Positions 53,942-61,230 of a DNA stretch of 64,000 nt are shown in pieces (position 1 is the first letter of the stretch; each line of letters begins with the position of its first letter). A program made the position numbers and the translations under genes. The notes under the pieces were generated by a model, which saw only the letters and a program-made list of their open reading frames with translations, had not been told where the DNA came from and searched no databases. The DNA comes from SBAX01 sp964646605 (GTDB lineage Bacteria; Planctomycetota; Phycisphaerae; UBA1845): NCBI GenBank assembly GCA_964646605.1, contig CAZYEX010000006.1, forward strand, positions 145,675 to 209,674, written 5' to 3'.

Positions 53942-53954
53942 CTTTGACCGACCG

Positions 53955-53984
53955 GTGTAGCGCCACCCCTTGTGGGTGACGCCC
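53955..53984. repeat. Dispersed palindrome, GTAGCGCC family
   Basis: GTGTAGCGCCACCCCTTGTG with GGTGACGCC, between the Lon-like gene and a convergent PilZ gene. Confidence 0.8.
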
Positions 53985-54014
53985 GCCGCGAACGGAGATG
54001 GGGAACGCGATTAA

Positions 54015-54425
54015 CTAACTGGACGCGGCGGACCCGCCGCTTTCGCCGTCCGCCGGAGGATGGTCGAATTCAGCCCCAATGAGATACCCACGGATGCCCA
54101 CCGTGCAATGGCGCACCGACGCGGAGACCCATTCGCCTTCCTCCTCGGTGGCGAACTCACGAACGAACAAGGCCACGTGTTGGCGCAGGTCCCGTTTGGA
54201 CCAGAAGGCGAACCCCCCTTCCGAGAGGTTCTGCATGGTGACGTGCGCCGACGCCGACGGGTCACTAGGGTCGGTGGACACTTCCAGCTTCATGCCTGCG
54301 GAGAATCGCGGCCAGCGGCGTTTGCCGGTATAGCGATCCGGCTTGCCCTGCTCGCGGGCGCTGGAGACCATGCGCTGGATCTCCTTGGAGTCCGATGCCG
54401 AGGCGTTGTGGTGCGTCGTGCTCAT
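54015..54425 (-). CDS. PilZ-domain protein
   Basis: A 136-residue protein with PilZ elements: RxxxR in KRRWPRFSAGMKLEV and NxSxxG in QNLSEGGFAFWSKRDL. Before it stands a 35-residue polar leader. It is likely a c-di-GMP receptor, the second of the window (other at 24548), with no clear effector nearby. The ATG at 54425 is used because the longer frame (to 54581) has no ribosome site. It ends in a low-complexity DGESGGSAASS tail. Convergent with the Lon-like protease. Confidence 0.8.
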   Translation of the reverse strand: MSTTHHNASASDSKEIQRMVSSAREQGKPDRYTGKRRWPRFSAGMKLEVSTDPSDPSASAHVTMQNLSEGGFAFWSKRDLRQHVALFVREFATEEEGEWVSASVRHCTVGIRGYLIGAEFDHPPADGESGGSAASS

Positions 54426-54650
54426 ACGCTCGATCCCGCCTCTCGCGTGCTGCGAGCCTAGATGCCATTCCCAGGAGTTGGGGACGCGACGGTCGATCCC
54501 CGGGTTACAGAAACCTTCCCTTTCCTTATCGACCAAACCCCAGCCCATTCCAACTTCAGTCTCCCGGAACCCGCTTCCCATTAGGGTCGAGAATCATGCG
54601 TTTCGGCGTTGCCGGGATCGTGCCAATAAATCGCCGCCCGGTTCGGTCCC

Positions 54651-54697
54651 AAAAAACAGCGGCGCCGTCCGGTTGCAGAACCGGGACGGCGCCGCGC
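54651..54697 (-). terminator. Rho-independent terminator of the proline-rich lipoprotein
   Basis: On the minus strand a GC-rich stem of about 13 bases, GCGGCGCCGTCCCGG pairing with CCGGACGGCGCCGC around TTCTGCAA, is followed by TGTTTTTTGG. It lies ~25 bases after the lipoprotein stop. The rest of 54426-54718 holds nothing recognisable. Confidence 0.85.
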
Positions 54698-54718
54698 ATG
54701 CTTATCATGCACCCGAGC

Positions 54719-56773
54719 CTATTGCGGTTCGCTCGGGGCCGGTTCCGTGGAGGGCTCGCTCACCTCAAGCACGCCCTGGAACTGAAGCGTCAGCAACAGG
54801 TCCGGAGGCGGCGGAAGCGGCGGCAGCCCCTCGGGCGGCCCTCCGTCGCCGCTCTCCTCCAACACCGTCACCTGGTTGGCGCCGGAAGTCTGGATTTCAT
54901 CGACCACCCCGTCGCCGTCGGTATCCACTTCCTGGATCAACATGGTCCAGGTCATCTGGCTGAATACGTCCTTGGTCATATCGAACTCGACCCCGTCCTG
55001 GTTGTCAGGATGTTCGATGACCACGTGCGATTGGGTCGTCTGATGAATGTCCACGACCCATTGCGTTTGGAACACGCCGGATTCCATCTGCACCAGCGGC
55101 GTCGCCTGCCCGGGAATGACCTCCAACACGGTCGTGTCGCTGCACCGTGCCACGCTTCCGTCATCGAGCTGCCCGGTGAAGGTCGCGTTGACCTGCCCCG
55201 AGAGCTGCGTGCCCACGTTGCCCGCGTTGTACACGCTGAACAGGTCATCAAACTGCGGGGCGTCGCCGACGAAGTCGAATCCGTCCAGACCCGCAGGGAT
55301 CGGCGGATGCTCGCCGAGGGCGTCCTCGAGTTCGGGGTTGACGTCTCCCTCGTCGCCGATCAGCGGATGTCCCGCACCGAAATTCTCAAAGATGCCCGCC
55401 ACGGTCTCCGGCGTAAGGAACCCCGGCGGGAGGAACTCGGCGATGGACTCGAAGTCGATGAAGGCGAACGGCACTCCCGAGGGCAAGCCGTCAGGACCTT
55501 CGCCCGGAAAATCGCCAGGCTCTCCCAGCGGACCCGTCCCCGGCGGCGGGAACTCAAACCCGGTCAGGAACTCGTGCATTGCCGACAGCGCATCATGGAA
55601 GGCATAGAAGCCCGCAGGCAGACCCTCCGGCAGCGGCGGCGGTGCGCCGATCGGGCCCGGGGGAAAGGCCGGCAGCGGTCCGAACGGCGGAGGCGGCACG
55701 CCCGGCGGCAGCGAACCCGGCGGAGGAGGAGTGCCCGGCGGCAGAGGCGGCGGCAGGAAACCGCCGAACCCGCCGATCACTGAGAAGTTCGGCGGAGGCG
55801 GAAACGGCGGGAATCCCGGCGGAGGAGGAGGAATGGCGCCGAACGCGAACGAACCGAAGGCTGCGCCCGGCTCGAACTTCGGCGGCACGCCGGGGATGAT
55901 GGATTGAATCGAGTTGGTCGCCAGGAACTCCGCGAATGGGAACGTCGCGAACGTCGGCGGCGGAGGAACGCCCCCCGGCGGCGGCGCGCCGGGCGTTCCC
56001 GGCGGTGGCGGAGCGAACTGCATCGCGAAGCTCGAAAACTCCGGCGACGAAAAATCGATGAAACCAAACTGCTCAAATCCCTCGGGAGGCGGAGGAGGAA
56101 CCGTGCCGTCGGGCAAGGTAAAGACCGTCCCGCCCGAAAGACCGGGAATCGGAGGTGGCAGGAAAGTGCCAGGTGGTGGCGGCGGGAGACTGCCATCCGG
56201 CGGCGGCGGGAAAGTCCCACCGGGCGGTGGTGGCGGCGGTAGTGATCCGTCGGGCGGAGGAGGAAGCGTCCCGTCCGGAGGAGGCGGGGGCGGAAGCGTA
56301 CCATCCGGAGGAGGCGGCGGCGGAAGCGTGCCGTCGGGGGGCGGAGGAGGCGGGAGGGTCCCATCCGGCGGCGGTAGCGGAGGGGGCAGCGTTCCGTCAG
56401 GCGGCGGCGGAGGCGGCGCGGTTCCATCCGGTGGCGGAGGCGGCGGTGGTTCGGTCTGAGCCGGGGTCACCGATCCTTCGGATCCCGCACTGTTGGCCAA
56501 GACAAACGCGCCGGGGTCGAAGCTCGCCAAGGCGGCTGCACCCGATTCCGCCGTGCCGATGCTCAATCCCGCAGTGCCACCGGGGCTCACATAGGCCTTG
56601 GAGGCCGTTGAGTCCGTCGGATTGGGATCCGTTCCGTCGGTGACGGCTCCGTCGTCCTCCTCCGGGGCGCGGGTCAACCCCAATTGTCCGCAACCCGCCA
56701 GAAAAACTGCCAAACCGACGAACCATCCCCCGATCAGGCTGGACGGATGTCGGAACCACGCTACCTTTTTCAT
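54719..56773 (-). CDS. Proline-rich repeat lipoprotein
   Basis: A 684-residue exported protein. The signal ends FVGLAVFLAGC, a clean lipobox. Residues ~110-230 are a proline tract with repeats of PPPPPPDGTLP and close variants, and prolines remain frequent to ~400 (FPPPPNFSVIG, GTPPPPGSLPPGVPPPP). The C-terminal ~200 residues are a soluble domain with VNATFTGQLDDGSVARCSDT and DQDGVEFDMTKDVFSQMTW, possibly beta-rich. The proline tract would act as an extended spacer lifting a domain off the membrane. GGAG stands ten bases before the ATG; a terminator lies downstream. Repeat unit on DNA level is ~30 bases and imperfect. No function assigned. Confidence 0.82.
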   Translation of the reverse strand: MKKVAWFRHPSSLIGGWFVGLAVFLAGCGQLGLTRAPEEDDGAVTDGTDPNPTDSTASKAYVSPGGTAGLSIGTAESGAAALASFDPGAFVLANSAGSEGSVTPAQTEPPPPPPPDGTAPPPPPPDGTLPPPLPPPDGTLPPPPPPDGTLPPPPPPDGTLPPPPPPDGTLPPPPDGSLPPPPPPGGTFPPPPDGSLPPPPPGTFLPPPIPGLSGGTVFTLPDGTVPPPPPEGFEQFGFIDFSSPEFSSFAMQFAPPPPGTPGAPPPGGVPPPPTFATFPFAEFLATNSIQSIIPGVPPKFEPGAAFGSFAFGAIPPPPPGFPPFPPPPNFSVIGGFGGFLPPPLPPGTPPPPGSLPPGVPPPPFGPLPAFPPGPIGAPPPLPEGLPAGFYAFHDALSAMHEFLTGFEFPPPGTGPLGEPGDFPGEGPDGLPSGVPFAFIDFESIAEFLPPGFLTPETVAGIFENFGAGHPLIGDEGDVNPELEDALGEHPPIPAGLDGFDFVGDAPQFDDLFSVYNAGNVGTQLSGQVNATFTGQLDDGSVARCSDTTVLEVIPGQATPLVQMESGVFQTQWVVDIHQTTQSHVVIEHPDNQDGVEFDMTKDVFSQMTWTMLIQEVDTDGDGVVDEIQTSGANQVTVLEESGDGGPPEGLPPLPPPPDLLLTLQFQGVLEVSEPSTEPAPSEPQ

Positions 56774-56943
56774 TGCAGTCGGCTCCAAAAGTGGTGAAGC
56801 GGCGGACAGGTGAAACAAGACGACCTCCTCCGAGGACGCGCCCGTCCTGTAACCAAAGAACGACCAGCCCCGACCGGTCGAATCGAGCTATCGGCAGACG
56901 GACGTTCACGATTCAGCTAACGGCTCCCAGAGAGAGTGCGACC

Positions 56944-57930
56944 ATGAAACGCCCGCCGGTGAAATGCCAAACTGGTGTCACCAGGACGGCTTGGATGTTA
57001 TGGGTCCTGGCCGGTTGCGCCACGCCCGAGGGAAACCCCGCGCCACACCGACCCGCAAGTCCCACCCGCGCCCCATCCGTCGAGTGCGTGTCGCTGCTCG
57101 GCCGCCCGCTGCACGCGCTCCCTCCCGACGCCGACCGGGCGAAACTCGAAGCCGCTCTTGCGCAGGCCCTCGCGGACCTCCAAGCCCATCCCGACGACCC
57201 CACCCGCATCGTGTGGGTCGGACGGCGCTTGGGATATCTTTGGCGAATTCGCGAGGCCGTCGAAGTCTTCACCCGCGGCATCGACGATCACCCAACCTAC
57301 GCGCCCCTCTATCGCCATCGCGGCCACCGCTACATCACCCTGCGCGATTTCGACGCCGCCGTTGCGGACCTCACCAAGGCGTCGCAGCTCCTCCAGGGGC
57401 GACCCGACGAAATGGAACCCGACGGAATGCCCAACGCCCGTAACATCCCCCTGACCACAACGGCCTACAACGTGTGGTATCACCTGGGAGTGGCCCATTA
57501 TCTCCAGGGCGACTTCGAGGCGGCCCTCTCCGCTTTTCACGAGACGCTGCGTTTTGTAGGAGGATACGATGACAACCTGGTGGCATCATCCGACTGGACC
57601 TACATGACCTTGCGCCGCTTGGGTCGCGACTCCCAGGCAGGCGAACGCTTGCAACCCATCCACCCCGACATGGAGATCATCGAGAACACCGCCTATCACC
57701 GGCGGCTGTTGATGTGCAAGGGACTCTTGCAGCCCACGGACTTGCTCGACATGCAGGCGGCCACGCCCCTCGACCTCGCCACCTACGGATACGGCGTGGG
57801 CAACTGGTACCTATACAACGGCGATCGGGCCAAGGCGCTGCAGGTCTTCGAGCGTGTCGTCGACGGCCCGTACTGGCCGGCGTTCGGTTTCATCGCCGCG
57901 GAGGTTGAACTCCACCGCAACTCGCGCTGA
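56944..57930 (+). CDS. Tetratricopeptide lipoprotein
   Basis: A 328-residue lipoprotein (AWMLWVLAGCATPEG, lipobox LAGC). The mature part has TPR-like helical pairs: REAVEVFTRGIDDHPTYAPLY, RHRGHRYITLRDFDAAVADL, VWYHLGVAHYLQGDFEAALS and GVGNWYLYNGDRAKALQVFE. TPRs bind proteins, so an envelope scaffold is likely. It is divergent from the proline-rich lipoprotein, with ~170 bases in between. No further role can be read. Confidence 0.83.
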   Translation: MKRPPVKCQTGVTRTAWMLWVLAGCATPEGNPAPHRPASPTRAPSVECVSLLGRPLHALPPDADRAKLEAALAQALADLQAHPDDPTRIVWVGRRLGYLWRIREAVEVFTRGIDDHPTYAPLYRHRGHRYITLRDFDAAVADLTKASQLLQGRPDEMEPDGMPNARNIPLTTTAYNVWYHLGVAHYLQGDFEAALSAFHETLRFVGGYDDNLVASSDWTYMTLRRLGRDSQAGERLQPIHPDMEIIENTAYHRRLLMCKGLLQPTDLLDMQAATPLDLATYGYGVGNWYLYNGDRAKALQVFERVVDGPYWPAFGFIAAEVELHRNSR

Positions 57931-57960
57931 TGCATCCCGTAACACGTGACGGGGAGCGTA

Positions 57961-58085
57961 AGAACGTGTTCAAAAAGGGTGCCACTGGCTGCTTGCAGCC
58001 AGTTTCCAACGCCGCGGAGACACAGCCGGACGAGCCGCCCTCGGCCCCCAACCTGGCTGTCGAGGTGGCTTGTTGAACAGGTTCT
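57961..58085. mobile_element. Short element with 16-bp inverted ends (MITE-like)
   Basis: AGAACGTGTTCAAAAA (57961-57976) and TTGTTGAACAGGTTCT (58070-58085) are inverted repeats matching at 14 of 16 positions. The 93-bp interior has a hairpin GGTGCCACTGGCTGCTTGCA with GCCAG of the second palindrome family. No gene inside; no target duplication identified. The rest of the gap (57931-58275) has only a palindromic CGAACGCCGGTTCGCG at 58096. Confidence 0.6.
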
Positions 58086-58275
58086 AGGAGCCGCGAACGC
58101 CGGTTCGCGGACACGAACACTCTCCCAGCCAAACGAAAAAATAGCCCCCGCCGCCGCCGCTTCCGTCTACGCGAAGCCTCACGAGCCAACTCGTGGACAC
58201 TTCCACGACGGACAATGTCCCGTCCAGCGTTTCGCCTTGCGGCACGAAGAGCCGGCGCGGAGCTTCCCCACCACC

Positions 58276-58923
58276 CTACCGCCCCCCGTGCGTCCTCCGT
58301 AGCACGCCAATCACGATCCCCTGCACATCAACATTCCTTGCGTAGATCGGCTCGTACTTTGGGTTCGCCGGTTGCAGGCGGATACGGTTTTTCTCCTTGT
58401 AAAACTTCTTCAAGGTAGCCTCGTCGCCATTCACCAGCGCCACGACGGTCTCGCCGTTGCGAGGGTTCGACCGCCGCTCGAATACGACGAGATCGCCGTC
58501 TCGGATCTGCTCATCAATCATGCTGTCGCCGACAACCTGCAAGACGCCCACCGGGTATCGGCTGGCGAAAACCTCTTCGAGATCGACGGTCTCGGTCGTC
58601 TCGATCGCCTCAATGGGTCGCCCCGCGGCGATTCGTCCGACCAGAGGCAATCGCGTCGGCCGCGCGGCCGGAAGATGGGCCTGCGCCGTCAAAGCCAAAG
58701 AGCGCGCCCGGCTCGCTCGGCGAGTCAGCAACCCTTTGCCGATCAACGCCTCGACGTGCTCGAACACCGTGATCTTGCTTACGCCGAGGATGTCCGCCAT
58801 TTCCTGCAAGGTCGGGGAATAGCCATTCCTGTGCCGACCGTCGCGGATCATGGTCAGGATCTCGAGTTGACGCGGGGTCAGAAAGTCGGCTTCGGGGGTC
58901 GAAGGCTTTTTTCGTGGCGGCAT
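58276..58923 (-). CDS. lexA: LexA repressor
   Basis: A 215-residue SOS regulator. The N-terminal winged helix shows LTPRQLEILTMIRDGRHRNG, SPTLQEMADILGVSKITVFE; the S24 self-cleavage domain has the scissile Ala100-Gly101 in RIAAGRP, Ser134 in VVGDSMID and Lys172 in EATLKKFYKE. RecA filaments trigger its cleavage. The start at 58923 has GGAG eight bases upstream. Helix 2-3 residues (SPTLQEMADILGVSKITVFE) differ from E. coli, so its operator must differ too; a candidate overlapping the promoter is at 59371-59409. uvrD at 22159 is a possible target. Confidence 0.93.
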   Translation of the reverse strand: MPPRKKPSTPEADFLTPRQLEILTMIRDGRHRNGYSPTLQEMADILGVSKITVFEHVEALIGKGLLTRRASRARSLALTAQAHLPAARPTRLPLVGRIAAGRPIEAIETTETVDLEEVFASRYPVGVLQVVGDSMIDEQIRDGDLVVFERRSNPRNGETVVALVNGDEATLKKFYKEKNRIRLQPANPKYEPIYARNVDVQGIVIGVLRRTHGGR

Positions 58924-59332
58924 GGTAGCACTCCAAATAAGGTTCAACACCTTGCGGTCCAAATACGCAACACGGGATCATCCCGCGCCCGGCCAGCCAG
59001 CGCAACACCACACTCCGGCGGGCTTCCGCACGGGCCGCAATGAGAAGCGCGGTCCGCCAGCGAGGACTTGGCGCGACATCGACCGCCTGGGGATCGGTTC
59101 GTCGGCCCGCATGCCCTGCACGGCGCACTCGGCCCGGGCTCCGCTTCCCCGACGGCAATCGTCCCAACGGGGGATCCGACGCCGGTTCCGACTCGCCTTG
59201 GTCCGCAGGCCAGTACGAAACGTACGACCCGCCCGGCCCGAAGGCACAAACCGGCGCTTCCCGCCCCTCCAAAACCGCCTGGTCAACCGCCACGATTCGC
59301 CGACGGCGGTCGGTTCGTTTCCACGGATCCAT
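58610..59332 (-). CDS. Possible leader gene of the lexA transcript, 3' end uncertain
   Basis: ATG 59332 has a strong ribosome site (GGAGGAG, eight bases upstream) and lies ~40 bases after an excellent promoter. The frame reads MDPWKRTDRRRRIVAVDQAV, then LEGREAPVCAFGPGGSYVSY and later TALLIAARAEARRSVVLRWL, plausible as protein. But it stays open 314 bases into lexA in another frame, where it is a shadow, so the gene must end earlier, through a frameshift or sequence error, or it is not expressed as shown. A different frame stops at 58944, 20 bases before lexA. No known family recognised; small SOS genes (cell-division inhibitors) are often next to lexA, which is only context. Confidence 0.35.
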   Translation of the reverse strand: MDPWKRTDRRRRIVAVDQAVLEGREAPVCAFGPGGSYVSYWPADQGESEPASDPPLGRLPSGKRSPGRVRRAGHAGRRTDPQAVDVAPSPRWRTALLIAARAEARRSVVLRWLAGRGMIPCCVFGPQGVEPYLECYHAATKKAFDPRSRLSDPASTRDPDHDPRRSAQEWLFPDLAGNGGHPRRKQDHGVRARRGVDRQRVADSPSEPGALFGFDGAGPSSGRAADAIASGRTNRRGATH

Positions 59333-59380
59333 CCTAGACTCCTCCCGCCGTCCCTGGCGGTTTGTCGTCCGTTTGGTGAG

Positions 59381-59409
59381 AGTATATCCGAACGGATGCC
59401 AAACGTCAA
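59381..59409 (-). promoter_or_regulatory. Promoter of the lexA transcript with overlapping inverted repeats
   Basis: On the minus strand TTGACG (59409-59404), a 17-base spacer, and TATACT (59386-59381): the best sigma-70 match in the window. Over it lie inverted repeats GTTTGG (59371-59376) / CCAAAC (59399-59404) and ATCCG/CGGAT (59386-59397). These overlap the -10 and spacer, where a LexA operator would be expected. Confidence 0.75.
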
Positions 59410-59469
59410 GCACTTTTTGGTTAATTTTTGGCGCCGTTTTCGCGCCCCACGGCGCAGGAATTGCGGCCC

Positions 59470-59498
59470 TTGACAGCCGCCGGCGGGTCGGGGATAGT
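59470..59498 (+). promoter_or_regulatory. Promoter of rplU
   Basis: TTGACA (59470-59475) and GATAGT (59493-59498) with a 17-base spacer, 81 bases upstream of rplU. Confidence 0.7.
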
Positions 59499-59578
59499 GA
59501 AGGGCTCGGCAGTTGGGGCGGTGGGTCCGCCGAAAACTCGGTCCAAGGGGGCCGTGCGGCTTGAAGGGAGATGCACGA

Positions 59579-59896
59579 ATGTACGCCATCATCAGCGACG
59601 GTGGTTTTCAATATCGCGTGGAAGAAGGCCTGGTCTTCGACGTCCAGCGCCGCGGCCTCGACGAGCAACCCAAGACCATCCAATTCGACCGCGTCCTCAT
59701 GGTCGGCGACTTGCCCGAAGGTCCCAAGGTCGGCAGCCCGCTCGTAAAGGGGGCCAAGGTCACTGCCACGGTCGTGAACGAGTTCAAGGCCCCCAAGATC
59801 GTCATCCGCAAGTTCGCCCGCCGCAAAGGCTACGCCCTCAAGAAGGGCCACCGCCAGAAACTCCTCAAGCTCAGGGTCGACAAGATCGAGGTCTAA
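59579..59896 (+). CDS. rplU: 50S ribosomal protein L21
   Basis: A 105-residue bL21: MYAIISDGGFQYRVEEGLVF, then VLMVGDLPEGPKVGSPLVKG and KIVIRKFARRKGYALKKGHR, QKLLKLRVDKI, the usual full length. It binds 23S rRNA near domain V and L20. AAGGGAG stands nine bases before the ATG. In most bacteria rpmA (L27) follows directly; here it is followed by 250 bases with no gene and then a DUF4258/DUF2283 pair, so rpmA has been displaced, perhaps by their insertion. Confidence 0.96.
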   Translation: MYAIISDGGFQYRVEEGLVFDVQRRGLDEQPKTIQFDRVLMVGDLPEGPKVGSPLVKGAKVTATVVNEFKAPKIVIRKFARRKGYALKKGHRQKLLKLRVDKIEV

Positions 59897-60147
59897 GCCC
59901 GCGCCAGCTTGCCATTTCTTCGCCCCGGGCCGCGGATCCAATCGAAACTGGACCCCTCGCCGGTGAATCCTCCGTTGAAGTGCGAGTTTTGCCTTGCATT
60001 TCCGGACCAGAACGATCAAACTCGGCCCTTGCCTACTGTGTGTCGGAGCGGGAATCGGGCCGGAAGCCGACGCGCGCGGCCAACGGGATGTCGCCGACCG
60101 TGGGCGTTTGAGAGCGCGGAATCTCGGGGAGAGATTAAGCTAACGTC

Positions 60148-60414
60148 GTGAACGGAGAGGTTGCATTCACGATTTCGGGACACGCGCGGAGGAGAATGGC
60201 CCAGCGAGGTATTACGGACGACGAGATTCGGCGAGCGCTGATGAACCCGGACCGCCTCGATCGCGATCCGGCTGACCGCGAACTGATGCACGCCGTCAAA
60301 CGGTTTTTTCGGGAAGGCGATTCCGTTGTGCTCCGCGTGGTATACAATGAAGTGCGCCGCCCTTGGCGTATCGTCACCGTGTATTTCGACCGCAAAGCGC
60401 GGAGGAAACAATGA
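60148..60414 (+). CDS. DUF4258-domain protein, putative RelE-like toxin
   Basis: An 88-residue protein from GTG 60148: FTISGHARRRMAQRGITDDE, IRRALMNPDRL, then VLRVVYNEVRRPWRIVTVYF. The HAxxRMxxRxI start and R-x-V-T-V-Y end are the DUF4258 pattern, a small RelE/BrnT-like fold. Paired with DUF2283 proteins it is considered a likely toxin-antitoxin system. The stop overlaps the DUF2283 start by 4 bases (ATGA). GGGAGAGA is 13 bases before the GTG, a little far. Confidence 0.83.
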   Translation: MNGEVAFTISGHARRRMAQRGITDDEIRRALMNPDRLDRDPADRELMHAVKRFFREGDSVVLRVVYNEVRRPWRIVTVYFDRKARRKQ

Positions 60415-60650
60415 AAGCAAAAAATGTCAAGCTCGAATATGATTCCGAGGTCGACGCCGCGTATTTGACGCTGGCTCGCGGGCGAGTCACGGAATCCGAG
60501 GAAGTGCAGCCCGGGGTGATCCTCGACTTCGACGCCCGCGATCAGGTTCTTGGGGTGGAAATCCTGCGCTTTAGCCGCCGGTTCAAACCAAGAAAGTCAA
60601 ACGCCAAGCCGTCGCGCCCTCGTCGAAGACCCTCCGCCGCCGCGAGGTGA
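60411..60650 (+). CDS. DUF2283-domain protein, putative antitoxin
   Basis: A 79-residue protein: KLEYDSEVDAAYLTLARGRV, TESEEVQPGVILDFDARDQV and LGVEILRFSRRF, the full DUF2283 domain, followed by a basic tail (KPSRPRRRPSAAAR). GGAGG lies six bases before the ATG within the end of the DUF4258 gene. The toxin-first order agrees with other DUF4258/DUF2283 pairs. Confidence 0.85.
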   Translation: MKAKNVKLEYDSEVDAAYLTLARGRVTESEEVQPGVILDFDARDQVLGVEILRFSRRFKPRKSNAKPSRPRRRPSAAAR

Positions 60651-60762
60651 GGGTTGTGCCTCGAAATGAGCAAAGGTACGTTGAGTTACCCATTCCCGCA
60701 CGGACCGTTCGACGAGTTCAATTATGGAATTCCATTCAATTTTGCAAGAAGGGAGAGGGTTT

Positions 60763-61230
60763 ATGTTCACTCCGAAAAGGGTCCGGACCATGGCGGACTT
60801 GATGGGCGTCTTAGCTTTGGGAGTGTTGGCGGTCGGCGTCGGTGCTTTGGCGGCGCCGCCGCCCGACGACGATGCGGCGCGTGGAACGATCAAGGGCAAG
60901 ACGGAAGTGACGCGTTTGGTGACGGGCGATCCGGTCCAGATCAACGCCGTGGTCGCGGGGGGGGGTCAGCGCCATCCTCGCGGTCGTGCCGGTCCCGCTG
61001 CCACGCCACCGACGCGAGCGCACGGTCTCCCTGGTCTCTACCCAAATAACTTGACGGGCGCTCGGTGGAATGCACCGCCGCGACCGATCAAGGCGGATGG
61101 AGGCGGGCGGAGCCCTCCGCACGTGACTATCCGACATTTTGACCTTTTGACATTTCGTCGAGCTTCTTCCTCCACTCCGCCGCCTTCTTTGCGTATCCCT
61201 TCTCCGGATCCGCGGCGTCGAGAACCGTAA
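60763..61230 (+). CDS. Small membrane/secreted protein, reading frame disturbed at a G9 tract
   Basis: From ATG 60763 (AAGGGAGAGG a few bases upstream) the frame reads MFTPKRVRTMADLMGVLALG, VLAVGVGALAAPPPDDD: a signal or membrane segment, then EVTRLVTGDPVQINAVVAGG. At a run of nine G (60957-60965) the frame changes character to low-complexity RHPRGRAGPAATPPTRA and runs 100 bases into the convergent kinase gene. With eight G the protein would continue VSAILAVVPVPLPRHRRERT, a second hydrophobic segment, and stop at 61054 after 97 residues, before the kinase. The shorter form looks more natural. Function unknown. Confidence 0.5.
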   Translation: MFTPKRVRTMADLMGVLALGVLAVGVGALAAPPPDDDAARGTIKGKTEVTRLVTGDPVQINAVVAGGGQRHPRGRAGPAATPPTRAHGLPGLYPNNLTGARWNAPPRPIKADGGGRSPPHVTIRHFDLLTFRRASSSTPPPSLRIPSPDPRRREP

